From positions 186,001 through 250,000 of the forward strand of contig NZ_JBHTBN010000005.1 in assembly GCF_042664795.1 (NCBI RefSeq): a stretch of DNA of 64,000 nucleotides, read 5' to 3'. Source of the DNA: Jejudonia soesokkakensis. Lineage in GTDB: Bacteria; Bacteroidota; Bacteroidia; Flavobacteriales; Flavobacteriaceae. A program made the translations under genes and the position numbers. The notes beneath the pieces are model-generated. The model was not told the origin of the DNA and searched no databases. It saw nothing but the letters and a program-made list of their open reading frames with translations. Each line of letters opens with the position of its first letter. The first letter of the stretch is position 1. Shown piece after piece: positions 33,832-43,544 of the stretch.

Positions 33832-36177
33832 TTATCGCTTCAGTGTAAAGTGACTTTTATAAGTGCCTCCTTCAAAAAAGTGAGCCACAAACCAATAATC
33901 GTTGGATGGTAATGGATTTCCATTATAGGTGCCATCCCATCCAATTGAGGTAGGTGAAATTACTTTTAGCAATTTTCCGTAGCGATCAAAAATCTCCACT
34001 CGCTGAATTTGTAAATTAAAGGTGTTGACACCTACCACCTGCCATGTATCATGAAAACCATCATTATTGGGTGTCACCACGCGTGGGAAATCTAAAACAT
34101 ATACCGTTTCTGAAACTATTCCGCAGCCATTTTTATCGCGAACAAACACCGTATACACTCCACCCAATACATTCTCAAAAGTGTTATTATCCTGATAAAA
34201 CAAATCAGGATCTAGTGAATATTCGTAATCTCCTGCGCCTTGTGTTGTTACTGTGATAGAGCTTTCATTATGGTACTTAGGTGTCACTACAACGTCTATT
34301 TGAGCCAACTCAGATTCTACCACATCGATTGTGTTGGTCGCTTCACATGTGTACGTTTCACCATTAATAATTTCCGTAAAAAAAGCTGTCACTGTGTAGG
34401 TGTCTGGTTCATTAATTTCAATGGTTGCAGTCGTTTCTCCTGTTGACCATTCATAAGTATAATCGTCTGGATCGCCAATAATATCTGCAGAAAGTGTAAT
34501 CGTTTCAGGGAAAGTATTTAGGCAATAAAACTGGGTGGATTGGGGCTCAAATTGTGGTGTAGGAACGACGTTTAAACTCACTTCTGCAATTCCTTGGCAA
34601 CCACTCATTCCTTCAATTCGCGCAAAAATTGTTTGCTGTTGTGGAATTTGATTTCTGAAAGTTTCAGAGATATTATTTTGTCCATTTCCAGCATCCATAT
34701 ACGATTCATGATAAGTCACAGTAAGGTCAGGCAGAATATCCATTTGTATTTGTGTGGTTACTTCTGAAAGGTCGAAGGTTGCAAAGTTCATTGCGTCATC
34801 CTCAGAGCATTCTACAAGGGTATAAGGAGCAAAGGTATTGTCTGTTGTCCTTAAAATAACGGAAGCGATATCAAAGCAATTAAAGGGATTGATGACACGA
34901 GCATAGACGATTTGATTCACCGTTGGGTTTTCATATTCACTCGGATTTGTAATCGGATCAAAATTAGTTTCGGCATCCACACGACGTTCAAAAAAGTTCA
35001 CGATTTGCAACGAGTTGTCATTATTGGTAATAGCTTCAGTAGCATCAAACAAATTAAAAATTGCAAAACCGTCTTCAATTTCTTCACATTGAAAAAGTGT
35101 TGTATTATTTGTAACGACTGGAGGTGAATATTCAATTAAAATAGTATCTGTAGCAAGACAACCCATTCCATAGTCAATTTCAACAGTATAGTTACCTGGC
35201 ATACTAACATCCAGTGTCGCCATCATTTCTGAAGGTAATAAAACTCCATCCTTAAACCATCTGTAACCGTTAGGAACAGAATTAGGAGGTGTCGCATCCA
35301 GCGTAATCATTTCCTGATCACATAAAGGGGTGTTGGTGACGAAGCTTCGGTCGTTTCCTAAATCGGCACTGATCGTAAAACTACTTCCTTCCAAGAATAC
35401 AGCCGAGTCAAATCTGAAATTTTCTTCATCTGCCAATACCAGCTTTATATGGTACGGCTGGTTGGGAATTACGGGACTTTCCGCAGCTAGAATGGTCGTT
35501 TGTCCGTTAAAATTAATAGGAGCATTTGCATCGTTAAAGCTTCCAAAGTAGGTTTCGTTAATCGCTGGACAGCCACCTGGAATTTCTGGATGTACAGTGG
35601 TTACCAATACAGGTGTGGTGGTGTCTGGAATTAATGCAATATTTTCGTAAGTGCCACCACTAGCAGGTCTAATTAAGAACGCAAATGCATCACTAAATCG
35701 ACAGGTGTTAGGGTTGCCCTCTTGATATTCTTCACTGGCAAAAATATAGCGAAACCTAATATTATCTGCATTAGGAGTAAAATCGAATTCGATAATGGTA
35801 GCATTGGTTGTATTGCTTATTTGCAGAGCCATCTCGAGATCTATGTCTCCTGTCCAGTTTGGAGCATCATCATCACTCAAGGTCGCATTGGGGCCCGGGA
35901 CATTTTGTAGCTTTCCGGTGCTTAATACCAATCCTTCCTGAAACGGGAAACTACTTCCGCCAGCATTAAAATATCCATAGCTAAGATTGCCGTCTGCAAA
36001 TTGGCCTCCTACGACATTCGTAACCTGTATATCTGAAATACAACCACTGTTTATAAGCACATCCTCAATAAGTTGCTGGGGTGTAAAATTGGTGTTTACT
36101 TGAATGTTTTGTGCAGAAACAGTACTGAAGAGACTCAGTAAAAAAATTAAAATAATATAAAGTGGGAAACCTTTCAA
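33832..36177 (-). CDS. Choice-of-anchor L surface protein with T9SS type B sorting domain
   Basis: 781 aa. Signal peptide (LYIILIFLLSLFSTVSAQ). The choice-of-anchor L domain at about 25-280 has the typical FTPQQLIEDVLINSGCISDIQVTN, then a central FIFASEEYQEG-like IFASEEYQEGNPNTC and FAFLIRP. PKD/Ig-like and repeated FNLFDATEAI / FDLSEVTTQI modules follow. The last about 90 residues (VTPNNDGFHDTWQV, VEIFDRYGKLL, GWDGTYNGNPLPSNDYWFVAHF, HFTLKR) are a T9SS type B (gliding-motility type) sorting domain. It is surface-displayed or secreted, perhaps adhesive. Confidence 0.9.
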   Translation of the reverse strand: MKGFPLYIILIFLLSLFSTVSAQNIQVNTNFTPQQLIEDVLINSGCISDIQVTNVVGGQFADGNLSYGYFNAGGSSFPFQEGLVLSTGKLQNVPGPNATLSDDDAPNWTGDIDLEMALQISNTTNATIIEFDFTPNADNIRFRYIFASEEYQEGNPNTCRFSDAFAFLIRPASGGTYENIALIPDTTTPVLVTTVHPEIPGGCPAINETYFGSFNDANAPINFNGQTTILAAESPVIPNQPYHIKLVLADEENFRFDSAVFLEGSSFTISADLGNDRSFVTNTPLCDQEMITLDATPPNSVPNGYRWFKDGVLLPSEMMATLDVSMPGNYTVEIDYGMGCLATDTILIEYSPPVVTNNTTLFQCEEIEDGFAIFNLFDATEAITNNDNSLQIVNFFERRVDAETNFDPITNPSEYENPTVNQIVYARVINPFNCFDIASVILRTTDNTFAPYTLVECSEDDAMNFATFDLSEVTTQIQMDILPDLTVTYHESYMDAGNGQNNISETFRNQIPQQQTIFARIEGMSGCQGIAEVSLNVVPTPQFEPQSTQFYCLNTFPETITLSADIIGDPDDYTYEWSTGETTATIEINEPDTYTVTAFFTEIINGETYTCEATNTIDVVESELAQIDVVVTPKYHNESSITVTTQGAGDYEYSLDPDLFYQDNNTFENVLGGVYTVFVRDKNGCGIVSETVYVLDFPRVVTPNNDGFHDTWQVVGVNTFNLQIQRVEIFDRYGKLLKVISPTSIGWDGTYNGNPLPSNDYWFVAHFFEGGTYKSHFTLKR

Positions 36178-36259
36178 TCTTCTAAATTCAATAGCTCGGC
36201 AAAACTATCAAAACCTTCTTGGAAATCTAATGAGTTTAACAAAAATTAATAGGTTTAAT

Positions 36260-36574
36260 TTAACTAGCCCAGTATTTAAATGAAAAGAAAAATAACAATG
36301 CTAGTACAAGTCCTAACATGATTCCAAAAAAGATACTTACTAATAGTTTTCCTTTAAAATGTGCTTTTTTAAAAAACAGCCCATATACGAGATATTGGCA
36401 CAAAAAAATGAAAGTTCCATAAATAAGAAGTGCGATGATACTCCCAGGATCTTTTAAAAAATTAAAGTTGTAATAACCTTCATCTATAAAACCTAAAAGC
36501 AAAGCAAACACTATAGCACTTGCTAGTAATGATAGTAGGTTCTTTGTATCTTTTGTCCGATTGGTGGTTGTCAT
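36260..36574 (-). CDS. Small membrane protein with three to four TM segments
   Basis: About 104 aa starting MTTTNRTKDTKNLL. The frame is open to 36664, but that would overlap the neighbouring gene by 44 bases and add a hydrophilic stretch. Hydrophobic segments are LLASAIVFALLLGFID, IIALLIYGTFIFLCQYLVYGLFF and LLVSIFFGIMLGLVLALLFFFSF. No family recognised. Confidence 0.6.
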   Translation of the reverse strand: MTTTNRTKDTKNLLSLLASAIVFALLLGFIDEGYYNFNFLKDPGSIIALLIYGTFIFLCQYLVYGLFFKKAHFKGKLLVSIFFGIMLGLVLALLFFFSFKYWAS

Positions 36575-36620
36575 ACTTAATTGTTTATGAAAAGATACCC
36601 TTGTGAAGAGAGGTTGCGTA

Positions 36621-37478
36621 TTATGTTTTCCGAATAAGTCTTTTGTTGATTTTGACCCTGTCATTAATGATTAATTTCACAAAATATAAATCTTCGGGAA
36701 AGTCTGAAGCATCAAATTGAAAGTCAAAATTATGTTCCCCGGCTTTTTTCTGTGATTCTTGGAATAATTCTCTTACCACTACATTTTTATCATTGAAAAT
36801 TGCGATACTTACAGACGAAGGCTGTGAAAAGTAATAGGTGAAAGTGCCACCCATAGTTCTCTTAGGCTTATCTGTAGCAGGTATACTTCTAATTTTTTCT
36901 TGAGTAGAAACACCCAGAACTTCTCTAGTAAAACTTTGAAAATGAGTGCCTGTATTATTTTCATCATCCAAACTATAAATATCTTCGACAGAGTGATTAT
37001 CTGTAATTGCCCATATTGCATGTTGGGCTATGCTATTAAAGCTTTTGGTCTGTTCAATTTCCTGAGTAAGTTTTAATAAATTTCCTGAAGCAACTTTGCC
37101 CGCCGAATAGGTATCTTCATCTCTAGGAGCTCTGTTATTTGATTGAACACACATTCCTTGAATTGCCTTAGTCACAGGAGTATTTGTAACGATAAGGTCA
37201 TTGGCTTCTGTGGTAATAATATCTTGCACTTCTGGATCTGTTGAAACAAATAGTTGTCCATTTGGAATGGTAATATTAATTTTCTTGGAAGTCAGATTTG
37301 TAACCGTAATCGAAAGTGGTTCAAAATAGTGCGTGCTTTCAGGTGTTTTTTTTACTTCTACTGTGACCATGCCTTTGTTGATTGCTTCGGAAAGTTCATA
37401 AGTCGGTGTGTTGTGAATAGGTGGATGAGCGCATAGAAATACCAAAGCACATACTGTTGCTAGAAGTTTCATATTCAA
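36621..37478 (-). CDS. Exported protein with a T9SS-like/FlgD-like C-terminal module
   Basis: 285 aa. Signal peptide (MNMKLLATVCALVFLCAHP). The middle part is unrecognised, with TVTNLTSKKINITIPNGQLF giving a beta-sandwich look. The C-terminal 70 residues (GGTFTYYFSQPSSVSIAIFNDKNVVV, then NFDFQFDASDFPEDLYFVKLIINDRVKINKRLIRKT) resemble the FlgD-Ig / type A sorting fold, but the usual LYPNP opening is absent. It may be a T9SS cargo or a periplasmic protein. Convergence of function with the flanking type B proteins is only suggested by position. Confidence 0.6.
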   Translation of the reverse strand: MNMKLLATVCALVFLCAHPPIHNTPTYELSEAINKGMVTVEVKKTPESTHYFEPLSITVTNLTSKKINITIPNGQLFVSTDPEVQDIITTEANDLIVTNTPVTKAIQGMCVQSNNRAPRDEDTYSAGKVASGNLLKLTQEIEQTKSFNSIAQHAIWAITDNHSVEDIYSLDDENNTGTHFQSFTREVLGVSTQEKIRSIPATDKPKRTMGGTFTYYFSQPSSVSIAIFNDKNVVVRELFQESQKKAGEHNFDFQFDASDFPEDLYFVKLIINDRVKINKRLIRKT

Positions 37479-37531
37479 AATTTAAAGTGGTTACTTTAAA
37501 AACGTAAACTCCTTAGTAATAGTGTGTATTC

Positions 37532-39979
37532 TTAGTAATTTATATACACAAACCCTACATAGGCTTCCGTAAATTGCGGGTCATTTAACACCAACACATA
37601 ATAATACGTACCCACAGGAACTAGGCCTTCGCCATGCAATAATCCGGTATTAGGAACTCCGTTCCAGAAGCCTTCCTCATTTCCACCTTCGTATAATAAG
37701 TTTCCTTTCCGACTGTAAATTTTTAAATTGAAATCTGTAAATACATTGAGCAATCCAGAGATCTCAAATTCGTCATTGATAGTATCATTATTAGGCGAAA
37801 ATCCTTCAGGAATAAATGGCGGACAATTTTCTGTGGTAATCTGAAATGCACTTGTGTCAAAACAGATTTCGTTTTCCAGACGTACATAAATCGTTTGTGG
37901 GTCACTGGTGTTTGTAAATTGTCCCGGGTCTAAAATCGGATTTGAATTTGTGTTGGCATCTTCTTCAGAAAGGAAATACGTAATTGTGTCTCCAGCAGAT
38001 GTAGCTATTTCATCGTCTTGTTCGGTTAAATCAAAAGTGGCTGTATCAAAGCCTTCGTCACATTCGGTCAATAATGGTATCATACCTATTGGGGGAATAC
38101 TCATAAATGCTTCAGAAACCTGAAAGGTGTTATTGAATTCGTTTAATTCTTCCACAATGCCCATTCCAAATCCGGTATCGTCCACAACAACCAGTAACGT
38201 AAAATTGTCGGGTACTGTAGGCGCTAACGTAATTTCAATACTGCCATTTTCAGAAGCACCAATAGCAATTTCAGATTGGGTCTGTGATTGTGCGACTAGC
38301 GTTCCATTCACATAAAAAGCAATGGGAGTTCCTGCAGGTAATGCTAGCGTTCCTAGTGAGTTAAAAACAATGTAATTTACAGTAAGATCCCGCTCTCTGC
38401 AGGCGTTGAGGTTATTTGTAATTTCAATGGTAGCATCGGGTAGTGGGCAAATAATAACCTCTACTGTGAAGCTATCGATGACGAAGCAGTCCGGATTTGA
38501 AACCCGAATAAATAGGGTTTGAGGATTCTGTGTATTCTCAAAAGCTTCGGGGGTAGTAATCGGATTCATACCATTTTGCGCATCACTTTCCGAAGTATAA
38601 TATGAAAGTATATTTACAGGATCAATCTGCAGTGTGGCTTCCGTAAGATTAAAAAATTCGGTACCAACAGCATCACAAACTTCCAAATTTTGAAGTCCGA
38701 TAACCTCAGGAAAAACCAACAAATGAAAATCAACCCTAGTTTCATTATTGAGTTCATTCAATTCCAAAACAGTGCTGTTGCCGTTTCCATCGTCATCAAC
38801 AGCAGCAGTAAGAGTAAAATCAGCTGGAATCGCTGGAGGAATAGAAACATTGATGCTTCCGCTTTCTTGTTCGTTAATCGCAAGCTCTTGCGTAGTTATA
38901 GCTTGTCCTACAAGTGTATTGTTTGCATAAAAGGCAATGGGTATATTGGCAGGAAGTACATCTGTACTATTTATATTGAGAACAGTATAGTCTAGGAGAA
39001 TGTCTCTATTTCCACACTCGGTCCCTCCTTGAGCAGTATCTATAGTAATGGTAGCATCTGGCAGTTCTACATTTAAAACAGTAATTATTTGGTTGATCAT
39101 TACCAGATCCTGATTCGAAGTAAGTTCGATCACCGCACTGGTATCTCCCGGCTGAATATTGTTTTCAATACTATAAAAATCGATATCCATATTATACAAC
39201 TCGTTCGAGTTTGTAAAACTATTAGTGCCGTTAAAAGCATTATTGGCAGGATTTAGAGGATCGTTACTCAAAATGCTTCCGTTAATGCGAAGTGTTTCGT
39301 TATTGGCAATAGTTGCATCACCTTCCCAGGCCAGAAATCCTATTTTTGCCCCTGCATTGTCAAGTACATTAAGATTTTCAAGAGTAATTGCTATGGCAGG
39401 ATTGCTGCTAAAAACTGTCTCTAATCCTTCAAAAATGTTGATTTGATTGAGCGGTAGTGTCTCGTCCTCGTAAACAACAGTAACTGCCCAGCCTCCATAA
39501 TTGGTAGCGCTTCCTCCATTGCTTTGACAAAAAGGTTGTATGGCTTCAAGTAAGTCTAATTCTGAAAGGGTATAGGTACCATTTCCATTAGATGCTAAAA
39601 AAGAGGTAATGTCTGCCTGTGCAGCAAAAAAATCATAGCTAACTCCATTGTTTGCCGTATAAGAAAATGCAAATTCACGTTCTGATGTAATAGGCGTTCC
39701 GTTAAGTGCTACTTCAAAATCTCCAGTGCCAGAACCCGACCAATACAAATAAGCTGCAATTACTTGCTGATTGTTTTCTAGAGTAAACGCAGCACTACTT
39801 TGCGAGAGGATTTCACAATTTCCGCCCTGACCTCCATTTTCTTCAGGATTTAAAGTGTTTCCGAAGGAAAGATAGTCATAACGACCATTGAGTTGTCTAA
39901 ATAGTTCAACATCTTGAGCTACACAAAGATTTGCGTAAAGAAATAAAAGAAGTCCAATACAGGTATGAATGCGTGGCAT
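37532..39979 (-). CDS. Large CARDB-repeat surface protein with T9SS type B sorting domain
   Basis: 815 aa. Signal peptide ending LCVAQ near residue 21. The N-terminal domain (about 22-290) is a beta-rich module with YLYWSGSGTGDFEVALNG. It is followed by two copies of an about 200-residue unit: a CARDB-like Ig domain (DATITIDTAQGGTECGNRDI... and DATIEITNNLNACRERDL..., each with IPIAFYANNTLV / TPIAFYVNGTLV and ELNELNN / ELNEFNN), then an FNLTEATLQI / FDLTEQDDEI module. The C-terminal type B sorting domain has GFSPNNDTINDEFEI, LKIYSRKGNLLYEG and GTYYYVLVLND. It is exported across the outer membrane and probably cell-surface. Confidence 0.9.
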   Translation of the reverse strand: MPRIHTCIGLLLFLYANLCVAQDVELFRQLNGRYDYLSFGNTLNPEENGGQGGNCEILSQSSAAFTLENNQQVIAAYLYWSGSGTGDFEVALNGTPITSEREFAFSYTANNGVSYDFFAAQADITSFLASNGNGTYTLSELDLLEAIQPFCQSNGGSATNYGGWAVTVVYEDETLPLNQINIFEGLETVFSSNPAIAITLENLNVLDNAGAKIGFLAWEGDATIANNETLRINGSILSNDPLNPANNAFNGTNSFTNSNELYNMDIDFYSIENNIQPGDTSAVIELTSNQDLVMINQIITVLNVELPDATITIDTAQGGTECGNRDILLDYTVLNINSTDVLPANIPIAFYANNTLVGQAITTQELAINEQESGSINVSIPPAIPADFTLTAAVDDDGNGNSTVLELNELNNETRVDFHLLVFPEVIGLQNLEVCDAVGTEFFNLTEATLQIDPVNILSYYTSESDAQNGMNPITTPEAFENTQNPQTLFIRVSNPDCFVIDSFTVEVIICPLPDATIEITNNLNACRERDLTVNYIVFNSLGTLALPAGTPIAFYVNGTLVAQSQTQSEIAIGASENGSIEITLAPTVPDNFTLLVVVDDTGFGMGIVEELNEFNNTFQVSEAFMSIPPIGMIPLLTECDEGFDTATFDLTEQDDEIATSAGDTITYFLSEEDANTNSNPILDPGQFTNTSDPQTIYVRLENEICFDTSAFQITTENCPPFIPEGFSPNNDTINDEFEISGLLNVFTDFNLKIYSRKGNLLYEGGNEEGFWNGVPNTGLLHGEGLVPVGTYYYVLVLNDPQFTEAYVGFVYINY

Positions 39980-39984
39980 TGCAG

Positions 39985-40021
39985 GGAATTAATATTCTAA
40001 ATATACAGAATAATTAATTCC
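39985..40021 (-). repeat. Long inverted repeat just before the CARDB surface-protein start codon
   Basis: GGAATTAATATTCT (39985-39998) pairs with AGAATAATTAATTCC (40007-40021) with one bulged base and an 8-base loop. On the minus strand the stem ends about 5 bases before the ATG of the 815-aa surface protein, in the 55-base gap after the ABC permease gene. On the + strand it is followed by six T, but no gene needs terminating in that direction. Confidence 0.5.
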
Positions 40022-40034
40022 TTTTTTGAATTTT

Positions 40035-40877
40035 CTATAGATCTCTTCTTTTTAATAAAGCGTACGACCAGTAGATAAACAACGCGGTCCAAACCAATAC
40101 AATAGCAACTTGGTACCAATGTAGGCCATAATCCTTTGTAAATTCTTCGCCACCTATTTGACTAGCTACAGACTGTATAGCACCTAATCTTGTAATTGGT
40201 TCTTTGATAAGGTTGCTCATGGACGCTAATGGAAAGAATTGCATTACTTGATCACCCAGCTCTGTCCCTTTTTTATAGTCTAAATAACTAAAAATAATAG
40301 CAAAGATTCCTTCAATGATTTGCCACAACCCGAGAAAACCTAAAGCGAAAGCAGAACGTTTTACTAGAACACCCAAAAATAAACAGAAGCTAAAAAAGCC
40401 CAATAGTTTTATGAAATAGGCAAGCAGATATTCCATGTCACTAAACACAATTGAGAGTTCTGTATAGTCTGAAAAGATACTCCCAAGAATGATGGATACA
40501 ATAAAAAGAAATACTGTTGACAGAATAGAGAAAAATACGACGGTAAGTACTTTTGAAGCTAAAAATTCTTTTTTGCTCAATCCGTCGATGAGGTTTTGCT
40601 TTAATGTTTTGTAGCTGTATTCATTAGAAACCATTGAAACGATAACAATGGCTAAGAAAATTTTTAACCAAGCCGCAAACCAGCTATTAAAATGCCAGAT
40701 AAATGGAAAGTTAAAAATTCCTTGGTCTGCAATCCGAAAGTTAATTTGTCCAAAATCGAACTCGTACGAAGCGATAAGTGATATTAAACAAATTAGGACA
40801 AAATAGGTTATGGTCAAGACCTTTGCAGATCTGCTATATCGTAATTTCTGAAATTCTATATTGAGTAATCGTAACAT
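40035..40877 (-). CDS. ABC-2 type transporter permease
   Basis: 280 aa from the ATG at 40877 (MLRLLNIEFQKLRYSRSAKVL). The frame is open further but would run into the ATPase gene. About six membrane segments: FVLICLISLIASYEF, WLKIFLAIVIVSMVSNEYS, VVFFSILSTVFLFIVSIILGSIF, LLGFFSFCLFLGVLV, FALGFLGLWQIIEGIFAIIFS and VAIVLVWTALFIYWSYALL. It pairs with the ATPase 4 bases upstream to form an exporter. The substrate is not evident; such pairs often belong to antibiotic- or lipid-export-type systems. Confidence 0.85.
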   Translation of the reverse strand: MLRLLNIEFQKLRYSRSAKVLTITYFVLICLISLIASYEFDFGQINFRIADQGIFNFPFIWHFNSWFAAWLKIFLAIVIVSMVSNEYSYKTLKQNLIDGLSKKEFLASKVLTVVFFSILSTVFLFIVSIILGSIFSDYTELSIVFSDMEYLLAYFIKLLGFFSFCLFLGVLVKRSAFALGFLGLWQIIEGIFAIIFSYLDYKKGTELGDQVMQFFPLASMSNLIKEPITRLGAIQSVASQIGGEEFTKDYGLHWYQVAIVLVWTALFIYWSYALLKRRDL

Positions 40878-40881
40878 GCGG

Positions 40882-41778
40882 CTAGGTGTTTTTGGTAAGT
40901 TCAAGGAATTGTTCTTCAAGGCTTTCTTTACGTTTCACGAGGTGTGAAAGTGAGATTCCTTTTTCAAAAAGGTACTTGTTTAATTCTGAAGCATCCAAAG
41001 GGTCGTTGAGGTATCCAACTACCGCTTCATTTTCAGTTTTAATCAACCCAAATGCTTTGTGACCTTCCAGCGCCGCCTGAAGCGTCACCATATCATTACT
41101 TTTTAACGTAAAGAAACCATGACTAGCATTCATACCTTCTACAGGACCACTGTATAAACTAATCCCTTTTCTTAAAATGACTACATGGCTGCATACTTTT
41201 TCAACCTCATCGAGAAGGTGAGAGGCAAGCAAAATTGTAGTTCCCTGGGCTGCAATTGTTTTAATGATCTCACGTATTTGATGAATCCCTTGCGGGTCCA
41301 ACCCATTGGTAGGTTCATCTAGAATTAAAATCTCCGGATCGTTTAACAATGCCGAAGCAATGGCCAAACGTTGTTTCATCCCTAATGAATACGCTCGAAA
41401 TTTACTTTCTTTTCTATCCAGTAACCCAACTAGTTCTAATTTTTCTTCAACTTTGTCATTAGAAACTCCTTTGATTTTACAAACCAGATTTAGATTTTGT
41501 ACTGCAGACATGTACGGATAAAAATTTGGACGTTCAATTATGGCGCCTACACGTTTTAATGCCTGGTGGGTAGAAGTGCTCCCATCAAACCAGGTAAAGT
41601 TTCCCGAAGTTTTATTAACTACATTAAGTACGATTCCTAAGGTAGTTGATTTTCCACTTCCGTTAGGGCCTAGAATTCCGTATACATTCCCTTTTTCTAT
41701 GGTAAAGGAGAGGTCATTGACGGCAACAAGGCTTCCAAATTTCTTGGTAAGATTGTTAATGGTGAGAATTGTTTCCAA
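40882..41778 (-). CDS. ABC transporter ATP-binding protein
   Basis: 298 aa. The start is TTG at 41778; no ATG or GTG is available in frame and METILTINNLTKKFG is a normal N-terminus. Features are Walker A GPNGSGKSTT at about 37-46, signature YSLGMKQRLAIASAL, Walker B ILILDEPTNGLDPQG and the switch His in LLASHLLDEVEKVC. The C-terminal about 80-residue tail is typical of ABC-2 (DRA/CcmA-like) exporters. Operon with the permease. Confidence 0.92.
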   Translation of the reverse strand: METILTINNLTKKFGSLVAVNDLSFTIEKGNVYGILGPNGSGKSTTLGIVLNVVNKTSGNFTWFDGSTSTHQALKRVGAIIERPNFYPYMSAVQNLNLVCKIKGVSNDKVEEKLELVGLLDRKESKFRAYSLGMKQRLAIASALLNDPEILILDEPTNGLDPQGIHQIREIIKTIAAQGTTILLASHLLDEVEKVCSHVVILRKGISLYSGPVEGMNASHGFFTLKSNDMVTLQAALEGHKAFGLIKTENEAVVGYLNDPLDASELNKYLFEKGISLSHLVKRKESLEEQFLELTKNT

Positions 41779-41900
41779 AGAATCTATGTTTTGATTGGTT
41801 AGTAATGTGACGGTCCAGGAGAAGATTTGTTACATTTTAAAGAAACCGTTGTCAGCTGCAGTATTCAGTTTTATTGAAAATTTTCAACAATGCATGCTTG

Positions 41901-42959
41901 TTAACTTTTCTGTTCCTTATTAAAATACACTAGATAATAATACATTTGCTTTTCTTCGTCCCAGCCTTTTTCCACAAAACGTTCGGCACTTTCAGGATTA
42001 ATAAAATCCATTTTAATCTGTATGTTCGTATCTAGGTTGATCACATTCTTTATCTTTTTACGGGCAGCAGTCACTGCCGTATTTGCAATTGGAAATGTAG
42101 TAAGATCTTCAATACTGTATTTTGGAGATTTTTCAGATTTATAATGATTAAACTCCGGAATTAGATCTGGATTGCTAATCACATCATTCATAAAAGCGCT
42201 TTCTTCGAAGGTATCGTTTTTCGCAAAATGATTAACCGCACGGTTCATAAACAATACTTCCTCCTTTTTATCTTCGGCAGGTAATACCACATCTTTTGCA
42301 AAATCCTGACAGAATTTTAAATACTTTTTGGTGTAAAAGTTATCATCTTCAAAAGCATCAACCCCTAAGAAACTTTCCAGCCAGTAACGGGTGTCGTAAC
42401 GATTGCTATCTACGGAAAGAATTTTATAGCCTTCTTCTTTTTTGGTATTAAAAATCAACGCTCCTTTATCTAGCTTGTTAAGGTTTACCCCTTGCTGAAG
42501 CAGCGCATCTAATTGGTTATCTTTTTCAGAAAACTGAAGAAAATCTTGTTTTAATTCTGATTTAAAAATCCCAATACCGTCTACTTTTTCACCATCAATC
42601 TGAAGATTTTCAAGATATGCCACATACACCTCTCCACTTTTTATGTGTGGATGCTCCGATTGATCAAATAAGTATGTTGCAATGTGTTTGCTATTTTCAT
42701 GGGCTGTCGATGGATCTTCAAACATTTTTGAGACCATCATAAACAGTTCATGAAATTCTAAATCGGTATCGTGTGAAAACTGAAAATAATTCTCCTCCTT
42801 ATCGCGAAAGGGTTTCAGAAAAAATTCTTTTAAAAGTGGCGCTAACTCATCATCCATATGATAAGGTTGCTGTGATAAAAAGATAGACTCGTTTCTACTT
42901 TTGTTTCCCACACGGTGTATAGAAATAGAAGCGATGTTTGCAGAATATAAGTTGATCAT
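41901..42959 (-). CDS. Nucleoid-associated protein (NdpA/37-kDa family)
   Basis: 352 aa. It matches the 37-kDa nucleoid-associated protein family (NdpA/YejK): SIHRVGNKSRNE early, a Phe/Leu-rich helical domain in the middle, AYLENLQIDGEKVDGIGIFKSE at about 128-149, GALIFNTKKEEGYKILSVD, and a Lys-rich C-terminal third. It binds DNA in the nucleoid; its precise role is not known. Monocistronic. Confidence 0.82.
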   Translation of the reverse strand: MINLYSANIASISIHRVGNKSRNESIFLSQQPYHMDDELAPLLKEFFLKPFRDKEENYFQFSHDTDLEFHELFMMVSKMFEDPSTAHENSKHIATYLFDQSEHPHIKSGEVYVAYLENLQIDGEKVDGIGIFKSELKQDFLQFSEKDNQLDALLQQGVNLNKLDKGALIFNTKKEEGYKILSVDSNRYDTRYWLESFLGVDAFEDDNFYTKKYLKFCQDFAKDVVLPAEDKKEEVLFMNRAVNHFAKNDTFEESAFMNDVISNPDLIPEFNHYKSEKSPKYSIEDLTTFPIANTAVTAARKKIKNVINLDTNIQIKMDFINPESAERFVEKGWDEEKQMYYYLVYFNKEQKS

Positions 42960-43028
42960 TTGAAATGTTGATTGTTAAGTGTTATATGTAAAGTACTAGA
43001 ATATTGTGACTGCAAACAGGTAATTTAA

Positions 43029-43544
43029 TTAATTCCAATTTTCGTCAAAATCCAAGTCTTCATAATCTTCTGGGTCCAGTTCGAGGTCTTCGTTATAATC
43101 AAGCGCGTCTTCGTCACCTTCGGCAATAAATTCAAGCTCAGTGGCTTCTTCTGGTATTTCACCCACAGCAAACATAAGATTAGGATAACTTTGTCCGTCC
43201 TCGTATTCGGTTACTTCGGCAAGTTCTACAAGGAATGTCCACATATTTAAAAAGTCGTAAATATAAATGAGTTTTGTTTGTTCTTCCCAAACAGTATCTT
43301 CAAGAATAGTGTCGTGCATTACTCTTACTTTTTCATCACCTTCACTCATGTCAAACAAGGCTATTTCTTCACCCTGTTCCCATTTTTCGTTACTTACGTA
43401 GAAAGATGCCATTTCCTGTCCAGCAAATCCAAAAGCCTGAGTGATGACATTATGAAAGTCTTCCATAGTGCTGGAAGCTTCTATTTCTATATCACGAAAC
43501 ACATCTTCGTGGTTGTCCAAAATTATTCTAAAACGGTAAATCAT
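43029..43544 (-). CDS. PRiA4_ORF3 family protein
   Basis: 171 aa. MIYRFRIILDNHEDVFRDIEIEASSTMEDFHNVITQAFGF, followed by WTFLVELAEV, fits the plasmid pRiA4b ORF-3 family, also annotated IS1096 passenger TnpR. The C-terminus is extremely acidic (DEDALDYNEDLELDPEDYEDLDF). No transposase, resolvase catalytic Ser or inverted repeat is near, so it is treated as a chromosomal protein of unknown function. Confidence 0.78.
   Translation of the reverse strand: MIYRFRIILDNHEDVFRDIEIEASSTMEDFHNVITQAFGFAGQEMASFYVSNEKWEQGEEIALFDMSEGDEKVRVMHDTILEDTVWEEQTKLIYIYDFLNMWTFLVELAEVTEYEDGQSYPNLMFAVGEIPEEATELEFIAEGDEDALDYNEDLELDPEDYEDLDFDENWN

Noticed and set aside
43029..43544. IS1096-type passenger gene, suggesting a mobile element
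   Set aside because: Only the PRiA4_ORF3 family name suggests this. There is no transposase, inverted repeats or target duplications, and neighbours are core genes.
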